Shown: piece after piece, positions 20,642 to 31,232 of the stretch
Numbering within the stretch: the stretch's first letter is position 1
Layout of the letters: every line of letters starts with the position of its first letter
Origin: Stentor coeruleus
Lineage: Eukaryota; Ciliophora; Heterotrichea; Heterotrichida; Stentoridae
Assembly: GCA_001970955.1 (NCBI GenBank)
Contig: MPUH01000040.1
Span: 78,924 to 142,923, forward strand
Reading direction: 5' to 3'
DNA: 64,000 bases
Translations under genes and position numbers: made by a program
The notes under the pieces: generated by a model
Seen by the model: only the letters and a program-made list of their open reading frames with translations
Database searches by the model: none
Told to the model about the DNA's origin: nothing

Positions 20642-21892
20642 ATGGGGGATTTTTCTTACTTCAAGAGAGTATCCAATCTTTATAAAATGAATAGAAGAGG
20701 TCTAGGCTGTGTGATCATAAGACAAAGAGAGGCAAATGGAATGATGTTTGAGGAACCAACAGTTGAATTAGAAGCAGAAAAAAAATTTGTTTTAATTCAT
20801 AAGCTTGGTGGAACAGGATTTATAATACAAAGGTTTGAAAAGCCTTTTAAAGTAAAATTTCCTAATTATTTCGCATTAGGCATTGTCATTACTGCCTCAC
20901 ATACTTGCTATTCACCATTAACCTTTTTAGAAGAAGGAGCGGAAATAGACTGTGGCTTTTCAGCACATCAAACAGGCGTTATGAAGCTTATACCTTTAAA
21001 GTGCTTTTGCGTTTATTCAGGAGAAGAATTATATGCTTCAAATGGAAATCCTTATTGCCTTCCGGGTGACGTCGCTATTTGTCTATTGGTATCTAGATTT
21101 ATAGACGTTGATTTCGAAGTGATACCCCTTAGTGTTTGCCGTAAAAATAGCTCATGCAGCATAATTGGGTTTCCTTCGATAAATATTGAAAATCCAATTT
21201 CTATTTACCCTTATTTTGGAGATGATAATCAAAACGCTAGAAGAAAAATATTGAATGTCTTCCATAATGACAAGGCTTTAGTTGAGTCAAAAGGCAAGGT
21301 CTTGCACAACAAAAACCTTTTAGAAATTTCTTGTTCTGCAATTAATGGCATGAGTGGGGCTCCTGTGATTGTTGATGATTGTGCAGTAGGAGTTTTTGTA
21401 GGAGGGCCACCACTTCCTGGACAAAGAGACCTTATTAAGCTGGCATCAATAATAAACTCAAGAATAAATTTAGACGAAGCTTGGCACATATTTCAATCGC
21501 TAAAAAATAACGATGTGTATTATAGAAAGCCTATTTTTGAAGCCTTAAATAAAGATGCCAGATTAAATGAATATTTTTTAGGATGGTTTTTAACTGAAAA
21601 CAGACTTCTTCCCATTGAACTTGACTTAATTTATTCTTTATTTAGAAAAACCAATTTTAATCCTGTTGAACTGATGAGAAAGTCAAAAAGTAGTTGTAAA
21701 ACTGTTCTTTTCGTTGCTGTTAATGATTGCTTAGCTTTTTATAAGAATTTAAATGAGTTGAGTTTTAATACAGCGATATCTACAAAACATCCTATTTTTA
21801 CTAAAATCCATGCGCTTTTACATGAATTTAGCCTCATAGATAAACAGAACAAATCAATACTAGAAATTCGTAATTTTTTTATATACAATTAG
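20642..21892 (+). CDS. Trypsin-fold (chymotrypsin-like) serine protease-like protein
   Basis: 416 residues with the landmarks of a two-barrel trypsin-like protease. His87 lies in VITASHTCYS (usual TAAHC), Asp143 in PGDVAICLL (usual D.AL), and Ser238 in INGMSGAPVIVDD (usual GxSGGP), so the triad is spaced as expected. There is no signal peptide and no zymogen activation site, so it is probably cytosolic, in the HtrA/S1-S64-like group rather than a digestive enzyme. No PDZ domain is seen. The C-terminal 130 residues are helical and unrecognised. Substrates are unknown. One intact exon, ending TAG. Confidence 0.8.
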   Translation: MGDFSYFKRVSNLYKMNRRGLGCVIIRQREANGMMFEEPTVELEAEKKFVLIHKLGGTGFIIQRFEKPFKVKFPNYFALGIVITASHTCYSPLTFLEEGAEIDCGFSAHQTGVMKLIPLKCFCVYSGEELYASNGNPYCLPGDVAICLLVSRFIDVDFEVIPLSVCRKNSSCSIIGFPSINIENPISIYPYFGDDNQNARRKILNVFHNDKALVESKGKVLHNKNLLEISCSAINGMSGAPVIVDDCAVGVFVGGPPLPGQRDLIKLASIINSRINLDEAWHIFQSLKNNDVYYRKPIFEALNKDARLNEYFLGWFLTENRLLPIELDLIYSLFRKTNFNPVELMRKSKSSCKTVLFVAVNDCLAFYKNLNELSFNTAISTKHPIFTKIHALLHEFSLIDKQNKSILEIRNFFIYN

Positions 21893-23028
21893 CTTAGATT
21901 CAATAAAATTATAAGTAGTAATTAAGTTCTTAAAAAATTTACTTTGGCAGCTATGGAGTAAGTTTAAGAAAAGTCTTATATGAGAGTTAAAATGATGAGC
22001 AATATCTTGAGAAAGTTTCATAATTAGTCTTGAAATAAAGCTCAAGCAAACTAGCTGCCTAAAGATAATCAAACCCATCTAAGAGTATTTTCAATGCATT
22101 GATTTAATTAAAAGTTTAGTTAGGTCCTCAAAGCAAATTATGTTAATAGCATAAAATATCATCCTCATAAAAATTTCAAAACTCAAGAAAACCAAGAAGG
22201 TTCTGCATTGAAAATCGCTAGGATAAACATAATTAGAAGATAAAAAGTGTAAAATCTCTATTGAATATCATAATAAATACTCTTGAAACTTCTCGTTTTT
22301 TTTGTTAAGTATTTAAAATTTAAGATACCTGCTTTTACTATTGGTTCTTTGAAAGCATAGCCAAGTACTTATACAGTGAGTATTTTACTGAGCATTGTTT
22401 AATAATATTTAATAATTTAATGCATCTACTATCATTGCTAACACGGATATTTTTTAAAGATTAGCATTTTTTTTATAAATATTTGTAACTAAAGCTATAA
22501 TCTTAGAAATTTATGCTTTATCGATAACATTCTTGAATAAATATTCATGGTAAAGCAAAGCATAAATTTNTAGCATTCAATTTTTTTAATTAATAGGAAT
22601 TTTTTTTCTAAACTTTACATATAAATATTTGTAACTAAAGCTATAATCTTAGAAATTTATGCTTTATCGATAACATTCTTGAATAAATATTCATGGTAAA
22701 GCAAAGCATAAATTTGGTCGAAAATAATATCGCTTAGCTCTTTAAATTATATATAATTATTAATCCCTTAATCCTACCTAGCATTGCTTTTAATCATTTT
22801 ATCAATTTATTCATCCATAATAATGCACTTCAACTAACTTACCAAATCCTCAACTTCTTATCAAAAGTTTATTATTCCAAGCATTCTAAAGCCTCTTCTC
22901 ATTTTCAATTACCAAAAGCCTTCATTCCAATCTTCCAACAAAGCTTCAAAAAAATCTCTTATAAATTTGACTTAAGCCGGGTCACTGTAATTACTATAAA
23001 AAATTTCATCTATTTAAACCTTTTATAA
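21893..23028. other. Intergenic region with a duplicated N gap
   Basis: About 1.1 kb with no supported gene. It contains the 96-bp duplication around the N at 22570 (separate entry). A minus-strand ORF at 21860-22078 looks like noise. Confidence 0.5.
22474..22715. other. Assembly gap (single N) with duplicated 96-bp flanks
   Basis: Identical 96-bp copies occur at 22474-22569 and 22620-22715. The first ends directly at the N (22570). As with the other Ns, an unmerged overlap is the simplest cause. Confidence 0.75.
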
Positions 23029-24912
23029 ATGGCAACTCCCAGCATCAAAATCACTGAAAGCAGATCCTACTCAACAAGTCGCTCATCTAAAATTGAAATC
23101 CAACCAGTTATCCCATCTCCTTTACCACAAGCTCCATTAATGTCATTTGACCTGCATTTCGATACACTTAAAGTAATAATCATATAGGACTATTTAAATA
23201 GCGTTACTAACATAGTCAATCAACAAGGTCAAGTGATAAAAACTATTATGGAAGAGCTAAAAATCCGAGTTACAACCACAGACATTATCGAAATTTTTGC
23301 TTCAGTTGCTAATGTTGTACCTCCAGAACTTGGAAGATCAGCAGCAGCTAAAACTGGGGATGAATGGAAAGACACAATTACTTCTGCTGTGCAAAAAATC
23401 GGCCTTATGGGTGAGAGGCTTGTAGACCTCTCTCACTTTAAAGTTCAAACTCAAGAAAACATTCAAAATCTGAATACCCAGCTGAAAATTAAAGCGGAAA
23501 TTGTTTATGTTAAAAAGAAAAATAAGGCTTTAAAAAAGAAACTATTAGATGAACTCAAATCAAGACAAGAATTGATTATGACTCATATAAAAGATGAAGA
23601 TGATAGACTTACTGTGAGGATTAATGAACTTGATAAAAAATTTGCAGATTTAGAACTGAATACATTTTGGAAGCTTAAAGATTGTGAGGATTTACTTAAG
23701 GTTAGGGTTAATGAAAAATATGTTGCTGATGCTATTGCGGGACTTGAAGAAAGATTGAAAAAAAATCTTGAAGATATGAACCGAGGAAGCTTAAGCAAAC
23801 TAGAAAGGCATATAAAAGAATTGGAAAAAGAACTAGAAAAACTAGCTGTAGATCATGCAAATAAATTTAAAACTTTTAGAGACGATTTCTATGAAAAGTA
23901 AAATATATTCAGCTTGAACAAAAAATCAACAATAACTGATCTTCTAAATCTTCAAAAAGAGCTTGAAATGCTTGCAAAGTCTATCAAATCCTTCCACGAC
24001 TCCAACTACTCAACCAAAATTTCTGATTTATCCGCAAAACTCTCTAAATTAGAGGAACTTCTCAAAGCTTTAAATTCTAAAATTAACGACGAAAACATTT
24101 TTGATGAGGTTGAAGGTTTGAAAACCGCTATTGATTTACTAAGATATGAACTTGATAAAAAAGCTGATAAAAGTTTAATAGCTGACATGTATTCTAAATC
24201 AAATGAACCTAAGCAAGATTTAGTACAAGAAAAGCACGATTTTAATGAGTTTTGGAAATTCAGAGAAAAAACTATGGAGCAAATAAAAAACATAGAAAAT
24301 CGTATAGAAAAACTTATGAAAAACGCAGAAATAGCAGGGATAAAAAAGATTTTAAATTTAAAAGCTAATGAAGAAGAAGTCAAAGGCGAACTTAGCTCAC
24401 ATGATTTTAAGATTATCGAATTAGATCGACTTGTAAATCAGCATTCTAAAGATCTTGAAGGCTTAGTGGCTTTAGTTAAAAAACTCAACATGTCTTTTTC
24501 TGATTTTTCAACACAATCTGGACTAGCGTTACTAGGCCGTAAGCAAGCTGCTCCACAAATATGCTTATCTTGTGGTCGTGGAGATACAAATTTTGCCCCA
24601 GTACAATCTCATGTTATGGGTAGAGATGGAAAAATATACAAAGCTGATGCGTTAATTGGAAAGTCTGTAAAACAATTTGACTTAGAAGCTTATGATACTG
24701 GAGCTGAAGTTTTTGCTATGGATAGTCATGAACATGCACATTTTAGACGGTGGGAGGATAGTGAGATTAAAGAGATTCGTGAAGTCAAAGAAGTTAAAGA
24801 GGTTAGAAAATTACCCTTGAATGTGGTTCTTGGTAAAGAGAGAAAAAGCTCATCAGCACTACCTGCTACAAAATATATCCGTCCACAGAGTGCTAAAAAC
24901 CATCTTCTTTAA
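23029..24912 (+). CDS. Three-exon coiled-coil protein with C-terminal CxxC motif, DUF4795/QRICH2-like
   Basis: Exons 23029-23172, 23188-23897 and 23913-24912 give 617 residues. The N-terminal 60 residues are Ser/Pro-rich. Then come long coiled coils (about residues 130-290 and 300-500) rich in Lys, Glu and Leu. Near the C-terminus is CLSCGRGDTNF, then a short beta-like segment (GRDGKIYKADALIGKS) and a disordered basic tail. Long coiled coil plus a terminal CxSC motif resembles the DUF4795 region of QRICH2, a sperm-flagellum protein; if so it is axonemal. This is a motif-level likeness, not proven homology. A 5 x 20-bp repeat begins 38 bp past its stop. Confidence 0.82.
23173..23187 (+). other. 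15-nt intron 1 of coiled-coil gene
   Basis: GTAATAATCATATAG, phase 0, ending in its own in-frame TAG. It links the exon starting MATPSIKITESRS to the main frame. Confidence 0.9.
23898..23912 (+). other. 15-nt intron 2 of coiled-coil gene
   Basis: GTAAAATATATTCAG, phase 2, with in-frame TAA at its 5' end if retained. It joins two long coiled-coil frames. Confidence 0.93.
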
Positions 24913-24950
24913 TAATAGAATTTATATTATAATATTCGCTAATTTTATAT

Positions 24951-25050
24951 ATAGAAATAATTATTTATGTATAGAAATAATTCTTTATGTATAGAAATAA
25001 TTCTTTATGTATAGAAATAATTCTTTATGTATAGATATAATTCTTTATGT
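24951..25050. repeat. Tandem repeat, 5 x 20 bp
   Basis: Five copies of a 20-bp unit (ATAGAAATAATTCTTTATGT; first and last with one change each) at 24951, 24971, 24991, 25011 and 25031. They fill the short gap between two convergent genes whose stops are 145 bp apart. Confidence 0.93.
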
Positions 25051-25057
25051 AGCTTGA

Positions 25058-26362
25058 TTAGTTTTTGTGGTTTTTATTGAGAATTGTTCTTTCTTTTATG
25101 TAGTCATACCATTTGCTGAAAGGAATATGTTCTTGGATTGCTTTTTGATATAAAGAATCTACAGGAAACCTTCCTAGTTCATCTCGGTTCTGAGCGTTAA
25201 GTTTTATGCATTGGCAAAGCTATATAAAGCTTACAAGGATAAAGAAATCTTTCATTGGATCGCGGTTGAATATGTGGCTACTCATTGTTGCTGAACTTCT
25301 TATTGATTCCCTTGAATCTCTTCTATTACGAAATTTCATATTAGAAGCACTCTGATTCTGTTTAGGAAAAATTTCTATATCCAAAACTTCACATTGAATA
25401 TTAAGTTTGTTATGAAAAATCCCTTTAAAAGTATTTTCCTGCTGACAAAGACTTAAAAGTTTTTGCTTTGGGTTAAATGACATTTTTGAATTTGAGGAAA
25501 TCTTTAAATGCTTTTTTTTAGTACATTTATCAATGTTAACTCCAGGATAAGTAACTTCATCTAATATTTGTATCCAATTTATATCATGAAAAATCTCAAG
25601 TTCCATTTCTTGTTCAGCATAGTAATAGCAATTGATTTCAGGGATTATGCTTATACCTTCAAAATGTTCAATGGTGAAAATCTTTGGTTTTTTTATTTTA
25701 GGCTGACTTCTATGGAAAACATTGAGCTTAGATAGTTTGGATTGAAAAAGCCTTGACTGTATGTCAAACGGATTACTTTCCCCTGATGATTGGCCAGGCT
25801 TATCAGTTTTTACAGATTTTTCAGGCTCCACAAGCAATTCTCGGGATCCAATAGCTGCCTTAAAAGCATTGAGTGAGAAATCAGTCACACAAACAGAATT
25901 TCGTTTGCTTTTTGAACTTCTGACAAACGACCCAGATGACCGACCCAGTTTTTCTTCAGGAATCGGGCTGTTTATACTAAATTTCCGTTGCAATTGTAAG
26001 TTTTCTAGTGTTTGTGTACTAGCTTCTTGTGTGAATTTATTGTCCTTTTCGGCTTCAGAAAAATTTTGGCTAAGACTAGGCAAGGGAAGATTATTGGGAT
26101 AACTTTCACAAGAAGAAGTTACAGAGGAATCACTAGGATTTAATTGAGAGGAAATTAAAAAGATTGGAGAAGAACAATTAGGACAGATAAGATCAGAGTT
26201 TTTTGTCTTTGTCGGGAAAATAGAGATACTAGAAGCTGTCTGCTGACATGTTTTTAAATAAGGGCTTCTTCTTGTTGGGTTTATGAGGATTTCAGCTCCT
26301 TTTTGGTAGTTAGCTTGTGGGAGAGATGCTAGCTTGGATAGTTGGAGGGATGCAGCAGACAT
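25058..26362 (-). CDS. Two-exon protein, unknown
   Basis: Exons 26362-25235 and 25219-25058 give 429 residues. The first half is Ser/Pro/Asn-rich and likely disordered, with one CxxC (LICPNCSSPIF). The second half is more structured (FTIEHFEGISIIPEINCYYY, then EIFHDINWIQILDEVTYPGV). The second exon reads LCQCIKLNAQNRDELGRFPV and ends in a basic helix. No family is recognised. Without splicing the frame stops at the intron TAG, so the intron fixes the true C-terminus. Its stop codon lies 7 bp from the 20-bp tandem repeat. Confidence 0.75.
25220..25234 (-). other. 15-nt intron in unknown gene
   Basis: Minus strand GTAAGCTTTATATAG, phase 0, with its own TAG as in-frame stop. The exon beyond stays open for 53 codons. 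Confidence 0.9.
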
Positions 26363-27397
26363 TAGACAGAGAGAGTGGTTTTATTATTAAGGCATAGAAA
26401 ATGGATAATTGCTTGGACCATTAAAATTTGGACCTTTGGTTAAGCAGAGACTAGTAATCATGAAGATTTGCTTATAAACTGACTTGGTGTTAAATTTTAA
26501 TTTATTGGTAAAATTTGTTACAAGACATGATGAAAGGCTGAATTATATAATTAGGAATGAAGGGAATAGGCTGAATGTAAAGAATTTGGCTAATTTGTTG
26601 ATAAGATGATATTTATAAAAGATTAATTTAGCTTTACGACATTTAAAATGTGAGGTCTTATTTTTTTTCATTTTCTTGATTAGTGGTTTATTAGTTTGAA
26701 AATATTTTTATATGATGAGACCCAGTTAAACTTATTGAAATAGTTTAGGCTTGTATAAATCTAAAGTTTAGATATGGAAGACTTACAAATATTTTATCGA
26801 ATATAATTCTCTTTAAAGAAGAAATTTTAAGTATGCTAAATAAAATAAAGCTAAACCCTATTAGTTAGTTAAATATTATTAAGAATTTAGTTTGTGGTGA
26901 TTTTTCTTTTTGGCTTATAAAATATTTTTCTAATCTTAAGTAAATTCATTCAGCTTATATATTTTTATATGATGCAATACCAAATAAAAAATTATTAAGT
27001 ATTGAACCCTTAGTACATGCTTGGATTTGAGACTATATAAGACCCTTAAATCAGTATTTTCATTAAGAAAAATAAGTGATAAATCTTATAACTTAGAAAT
27101 TATTTCCAAAATACATTTTTTTTATCTCTTAAAGTTTATTGAGCACAAATTATATTTTCATGCTAACTAACTTTTATTCTAAATCTACCCAAATCATCAT
27201 TATAAAGCCATAATAAGTATGAATGATAAATGAATCTGAGTAAATTTGATGAAATAAAAAGTGTTCTAAATCTGAAATAATCATGCCTCATAATATCAAT
27301 CTATATAATTATCTTATATTTTACTCAATTTACTCAAACTATTTCTACTTTATTATTACTAATCACAAAGGCCATTAACTTATTTATCGCCTAAGGA
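26363..27397. other. AT-rich intergenic region
   Basis: About 1 kb with no supported coding frame or repeat between two minus-strand genes. Confidence 0.5.
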
Positions 27398-28078
27398 CTA
27401 GTTATTTGACAAAAGACTAAGATTGACAAACATACTATTAGGGGGTGTTGAGTAGCGGCTTGACTTAGAATTCAAACATGGAGAAATAGACCTATTTTTG
27501 CTTTGCGAAAATGTTACGAATAGAGTTTTATGTGCTTCATCAATAGTTTTAGCAAGATTGTTTTTTATCTCAACAGTAGCTTTATTCATATTCTTAATAG
27601 GGATAATTGGGCTACGGTCACCACCTTTTGGAGGTTTAAAAGGGCTTTTGTTACTTAAAGTATTAGCCTTTTTAACACTCCCAGCTTTTACTGAGGAAAC
27701 AATTATTCTTTCTGAATCTTTACTCACAGACTGATTATGCTTTTTAGGTCTATCAGTAAAGCTTCCGATTTCTATGCAAGACCTATTCAAATTTGATGAA
27801 TAAAGAATATCTTCAAGTTCTTCAATTCTCCTAACAAGTTCAGCAGTCTTGTTTTTTTCTTTTTTCAGCTCATCTTGCAAGGACATGTATTTAGCTTTCC
27901 AAGGATTTTCTTCATTTATCTTAGTTAAACGTTGGTTTTCTGATAATAAAATTTCTCGGTCGTAGTTTATAAATTCTACAAGTTCTCTGAGCTCTTGTAC
28001 TTCTGATTTTCTGGATTCTTGTGACTCAGATTGAATTGCTTTTATTTGCTCTTTTATGATTTCAATTGTCTTGAGCAT
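27398..28078 (-). CDS. Coiled-coil protein, unknown
   Basis: 226 residues. Residues 1-95 form a clear coiled coil (MLKTIEIIKEQIKAIQ ... ELVRRIEELEDILYS). The rest is Ser/Lys/Asn-rich and probably disordered, with phosphorylation-type SP and SR sites (FKPPKGGDRSPI, SKNRSISPCLNS). No family is recognised. A centrosomal, basal-body or cytoskeletal role would fit but is not shown. The start is the first ATG; stop TAG. Confidence 0.7.
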   Translation of the reverse strand: MLKTIEIIKEQIKAIQSESQESRKSEVQELRELVEFINYDREILLSENQRLTKINEENPWKAKYMSLQDELKKEKNKTAELVRRIEELEDILYSSNLNRSCIEIGSFTDRPKKHNQSVSKDSERIIVSSVKAGSVKKANTLSNKSPFKPPKGGDRSPIIPIKNMNKATVEIKNNLAKTIDEAHKTLFVTFSQSKNRSISPCLNSKSSRYSTPPNSMFVNLSLLSNN

Positions 28079-28238
28079 ATTTATTAAGAAAAGTTTATAT
28101 AAAAGTTTGCATAGATAAGGAATAAATTGAAGTGAAATATAAAATGATAATGATTATAAATACTTGAAATATTATTTTTAATATAAAAACAATGTAGGAA
28201 AATTATTAATGCATTAAAGCTATACTCAAATTTATTTT

Positions 28239-29621
28239 TCAAGAATTATATGGTTGCTTTTTACTATTAGAGTTGATAAAAGTTAGCTCGTCCAGGTTAA
28301 AAGGCTTTGAGCATATTTGGCATTGACTATATGATTTTTCTTGAAATGCTTGGCATATGCAATCAAGGCATTGAGTATGTGAAGTGCAAATTATTGGACA
28401 ATTTTTATAGGCTTTGCAATTGCCACATAATGATATTTTTTCAATTATAAACTTTCGGACTGATGGTTTATTTGTTGGATCAGGAATTTTATTTAAAAGA
28501 ATGATATTTTTTGAGTACAGGCAAGCCTTTCCATAATATTTTAATATTTGTTTTTTTTCTTCGGCATCCAAATTTACCTGGAGCAATGAAAGAGTTAAAG
28601 CTTCAAACAATTTTTTTGGCATTTTTTTCTTATTGTTTTTATTAAAATTAACTCCTTTAAGATTCTTTATGTATTCATTATTTTGAACTGTGCTTACTAG
28701 TGAATCCTCATTATGTGCATGATTATGCTCTTCAACTGGCTTAAGTGGAATAGTTTGTTTATAATCCAATTTATTAGGATTATCTTCTGAATGTATTTCA
28801 TGATTATAGTCTTCATATACTTGAGATATTTTTTCATTTTTATCCTTTAACTCTATGCCAATATTTTCTCCTTGTTCTTCATTTTCAAGCACTTCATTTT
28901 GGCTAGCATAAGCTTCATTTGATTTAGAATTCATGGAAATCCAAAAACAATCCTTTAGGTCTTTTGTATAGTAAAAAGGATGCTCATATTCCAATTCCCA
29001 TGAATTTTTAATATACTCTAAAAACTTTTCATGAAACAAAAGGATAAACATATCTTCTACTTCATTTAGATTATAATGGTACAAATATATGATTCTCGCT
29101 AAAGCATTGCATTTAATATCCATCAAATCTTTCAATTCTCCTTTTTGATTTATTATGCATAAATAAACTTTGTATCTGATTAAAAATAAATTCAGGTAAT
29201 CAATATTATAAATAAAATTCCCCTCTAGCCCATCTTTGTTTTTTTTAAAGAAGTTTATTAGAATTTCTTTTACTATAATAGCTAGAATTTCAATAATTCT
29301 ATCATCAAATAAAAAAGAATACAAAGTCTCTAAATCGTCAAGCCTTGGTAATGATCGAATTTCTTCAAGTTTATCTAATATTTTTAATTCTTTAAAAGCA
29401 CTATCAGAAATATTTGGTAAATTTGATACATAATTCATATCTTTTAGCAAATCATTCCAGGATTTAGAGTACATTGGTAAATCTTTGTGCCTAATAAGAA
29501 TATCAAGTAAGCCTATAATAGAGCATTTCATAAATGATCCTTTTTTGTTCTTTGGGTTATAGCTTTTTACAAACGGGCCAAAGTCTAAGTCATCGCATTT
29601 AGATTCTAAAAATAATTCCAT
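28239..29621 (-). CDS. Protein with C-terminal RING-like zinc finger
   Basis: 460 residues. The first 250 are helical and hydrophobic-charged without a recognised domain, and a Glu/Asn/His-rich linker follows (about 240-300). The last 60 residues hold a Cys/His cluster: CGNCKAYKNCPIICTSHTQC, then C-x2-C, a 10-residue gap, and CQICSKPF. This is close to a RING (C-x2-C ... C-x-H-x2-C-x2-C ... C-x2-C), suggesting an E3 ubiquitin ligase, though spacing at the front is unusual. It lies 30 bp downstream of the next gene on the same strand. It ends with TGA, rare here; an in-frame TAA follows within 13 codons. Confidence 0.72.
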   Translation of the reverse strand: MELFLESKCDDLDFGPFVKSYNPKNKKGSFMKCSIIGLLDILIRHKDLPMYSKSWNDLLKDMNYVSNLPNISDSAFKELKILDKLEEIRSLPRLDDLETLYSFLFDDRIIEILAIIVKEILINFFKKNKDGLEGNFIYNIDYLNLFLIRYKVYLCIINQKGELKDLMDIKCNALARIIYLYHYNLNEVEDMFILLFHEKFLEYIKNSWELEYEHPFYYTKDLKDCFWISMNSKSNEAYASQNEVLENEEQGENIGIELKDKNEKISQVYEDYNHEIHSEDNPNKLDYKQTIPLKPVEEHNHAHNEDSLVSTVQNNEYIKNLKGVNFNKNNKKKMPKKLFEALTLSLLQVNLDAEEKKQILKYYGKACLYSKNIILLNKIPDPTNKPSVRKFIIEKISLCGNCKAYKNCPIICTSHTQCLDCICQAFQEKSYSQCQICSKPFNLDELTFINSNSKKQPYNS

Positions 29622-29651
29622 TTATAGAATATTAGCTTACAAAATATTTGC

Positions 29652-31142
29652 TTAGTTATTCTTCGGCAGTGGAGCAGATGGCTTATAAATCTTCTTTTTA
29701 CTCAAAATTGGCGAGTAATTTCTTATTATCTTCCCAGATGGAGATTTTTTCAAAGCTTTACCCGTAGATGGTGCCTTAACTGGAGTTGTCGGTTTTTTTG
29801 GAGGTTCTTCCTCATGTTCAATTTCTACTTCAGGAACAATATCTAAAATAGCATCAGCTGGGGTATTCAAATCTTTTGGCTGAACTTTGACATCTTCACT
29901 TTTTGACCTTTTATGATTAGTTTTGTTTTTCCATTTAAATTTTTGTACCCAATCAATAAAAGTTATAGTTTTTCCTCCTTGTTGAGCCATAAGCTCATTT
30001 TTATCAAAATATAGATGTAAAGTTTCATTTTCTATTTTGAAAATGTTTTCAGTAACTTGAGTACTTTTTACGGGGATTTCTAAAGCTTCGAGATGGTGTT
30101 GGACTAAGCGGGCTATATCTGGAGGGCTTTCTTTTATAAATTCCTGGAGCTTTTCTTCAATAGCTTCAATATGAGACCTTAGAAATGTATTGTGAACTTG
30201 AAAATGGTTAAGCTGTTCAAGAGCTTCATTAGTGATTTTTTTGTTAATTTCCAATTCCCTCTTTTTTTCGTTGATTTCTTCTTCGAGAACTTTAATTTTT
30301 AGAGCTAGTTCCTCTTGACTTGTTTGCTCTTTTTTGAGCTTTTCTACTTTGAGAATATTTTTTGTAGTCTCAAGTTCTAATCTCGCTAAATTGCTTTCTG
30401 CTTTAAGTTTAGAAATTTCAAGGTCTTGCTGATATTTTTCTTCTTCTAGCAAGGCTATGTTTTCAATATACTCTTTTTCTTTACTTTTCCATTCATTAAC
30501 TGCAGCAAAAAACTCTTCTTCAATCTGTTTTTGCTGGCTTATTATCTGTTCATATGGAGTAATACCAATTTGTTTCTTCAGCAAAGCAATTTCCTTTTCA
30601 TACTCTTCAACAATATTTTGAAGCTTCTGTACAGAAGCTACTCTAGCCATTTCACTAGTATTCATTTCTTCTCTTAGTTGCTTCAATCCTTTATTTTTCC
30701 ATTTCTCAATTTCAAGCTCGCTTTGCATGGATTTGTATATATCATTATCTTCAGGTTTGCTTAACAAATTCTCATTGATCTTTGGAATATTGTCTTTTGA
30801 ATACCATTTTAACTGCACATAAGGTTTAGAAATTTCTGTAGGGATGAATTCAATAAGTGAAGAATTCATTGGCAGTGTGATTGGTTCTGATGATTCTAAA
30901 AGCAGACCAAGACGAAATTGCACCGTGCCTATTGGCTGACTTCTCAGAAGATCTTTTGCAATTATTTGAATAACTTGATCTGGGTAGGATGGAAGTGTGG
31001 TGACTGCTGGCTCGTATAAGTCTTCAGTTAGGGTAACTGCATCAAGAAGGTTATTATCAGCATAAATATAACAGAGAATATCACCTTTAATGTTGTTGTG
31101 GTCTATACTTATAATTTCAACATCGATTTCTTTGTCACTCAT
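29652..31142 (-). CDS. C2-like domain plus long coiled-coil protein
   Basis: 496 residues. The first 115 look like a C2-type beta sandwich (VEIISIDHNNIKGDILCYIY, then GTVQFRLGLLLE and YVQLKWYSK), without a clear set of calcium-binding Asp residues. About 135-340 is a strong coiled coil (Glu/Lys/Leu heptads). A short structured segment (LHLYFDKNELMAQQGG) and a basic Pro/Ser-rich tail follow. This C2 + coiled-coil layout recalls ciliary transition-zone proteins, but I cannot assign a family. It is sandwiched between the RING-like gene (30 bp) and PI4K (90 bp) on one strand. Confidence 0.75.
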   Translation of the reverse strand: MSDKEIDVEIISIDHNNIKGDILCYIYADNNLLDAVTLTEDLYEPAVTTLPSYPDQVIQIIAKDLLRSQPIGTVQFRLGLLLESSEPITLPMNSSLIEFIPTEISKPYVQLKWYSKDNIPKINENLLSKPEDNDIYKSMQSELEIEKWKNKGLKQLREEMNTSEMARVASVQKLQNIVEEYEKEIALLKKQIGITPYEQIISQQKQIEEEFFAAVNEWKSKEKEYIENIALLEEEKYQQDLEISKLKAESNLARLELETTKNILKVEKLKKEQTSQEELALKIKVLEEEINEKKRELEINKKITNEALEQLNHFQVHNTFLRSHIEAIEEKLQEFIKESPPDIARLVQHHLEALEIPVKSTQVTENIFKIENETLHLYFDKNELMAQQGGKTITFIDWVQKFKWKNKTNHKRSKSEDVKVQPKDLNTPADAILDIVPEVEIEHEEEPPKKPTTPVKAPSTGKALKKSPSGKIIRNYSPILSKKKIYKPSAPLPKNN

Positions 31143-31232
31143 TATAGCTTTAAATAATTTAAGAAATATGAAATAATTGCAAGAAAATTTAAAAGTTAAG
31201 CATTTGAAGATTTGAAAATGCTTATGGTTGGC

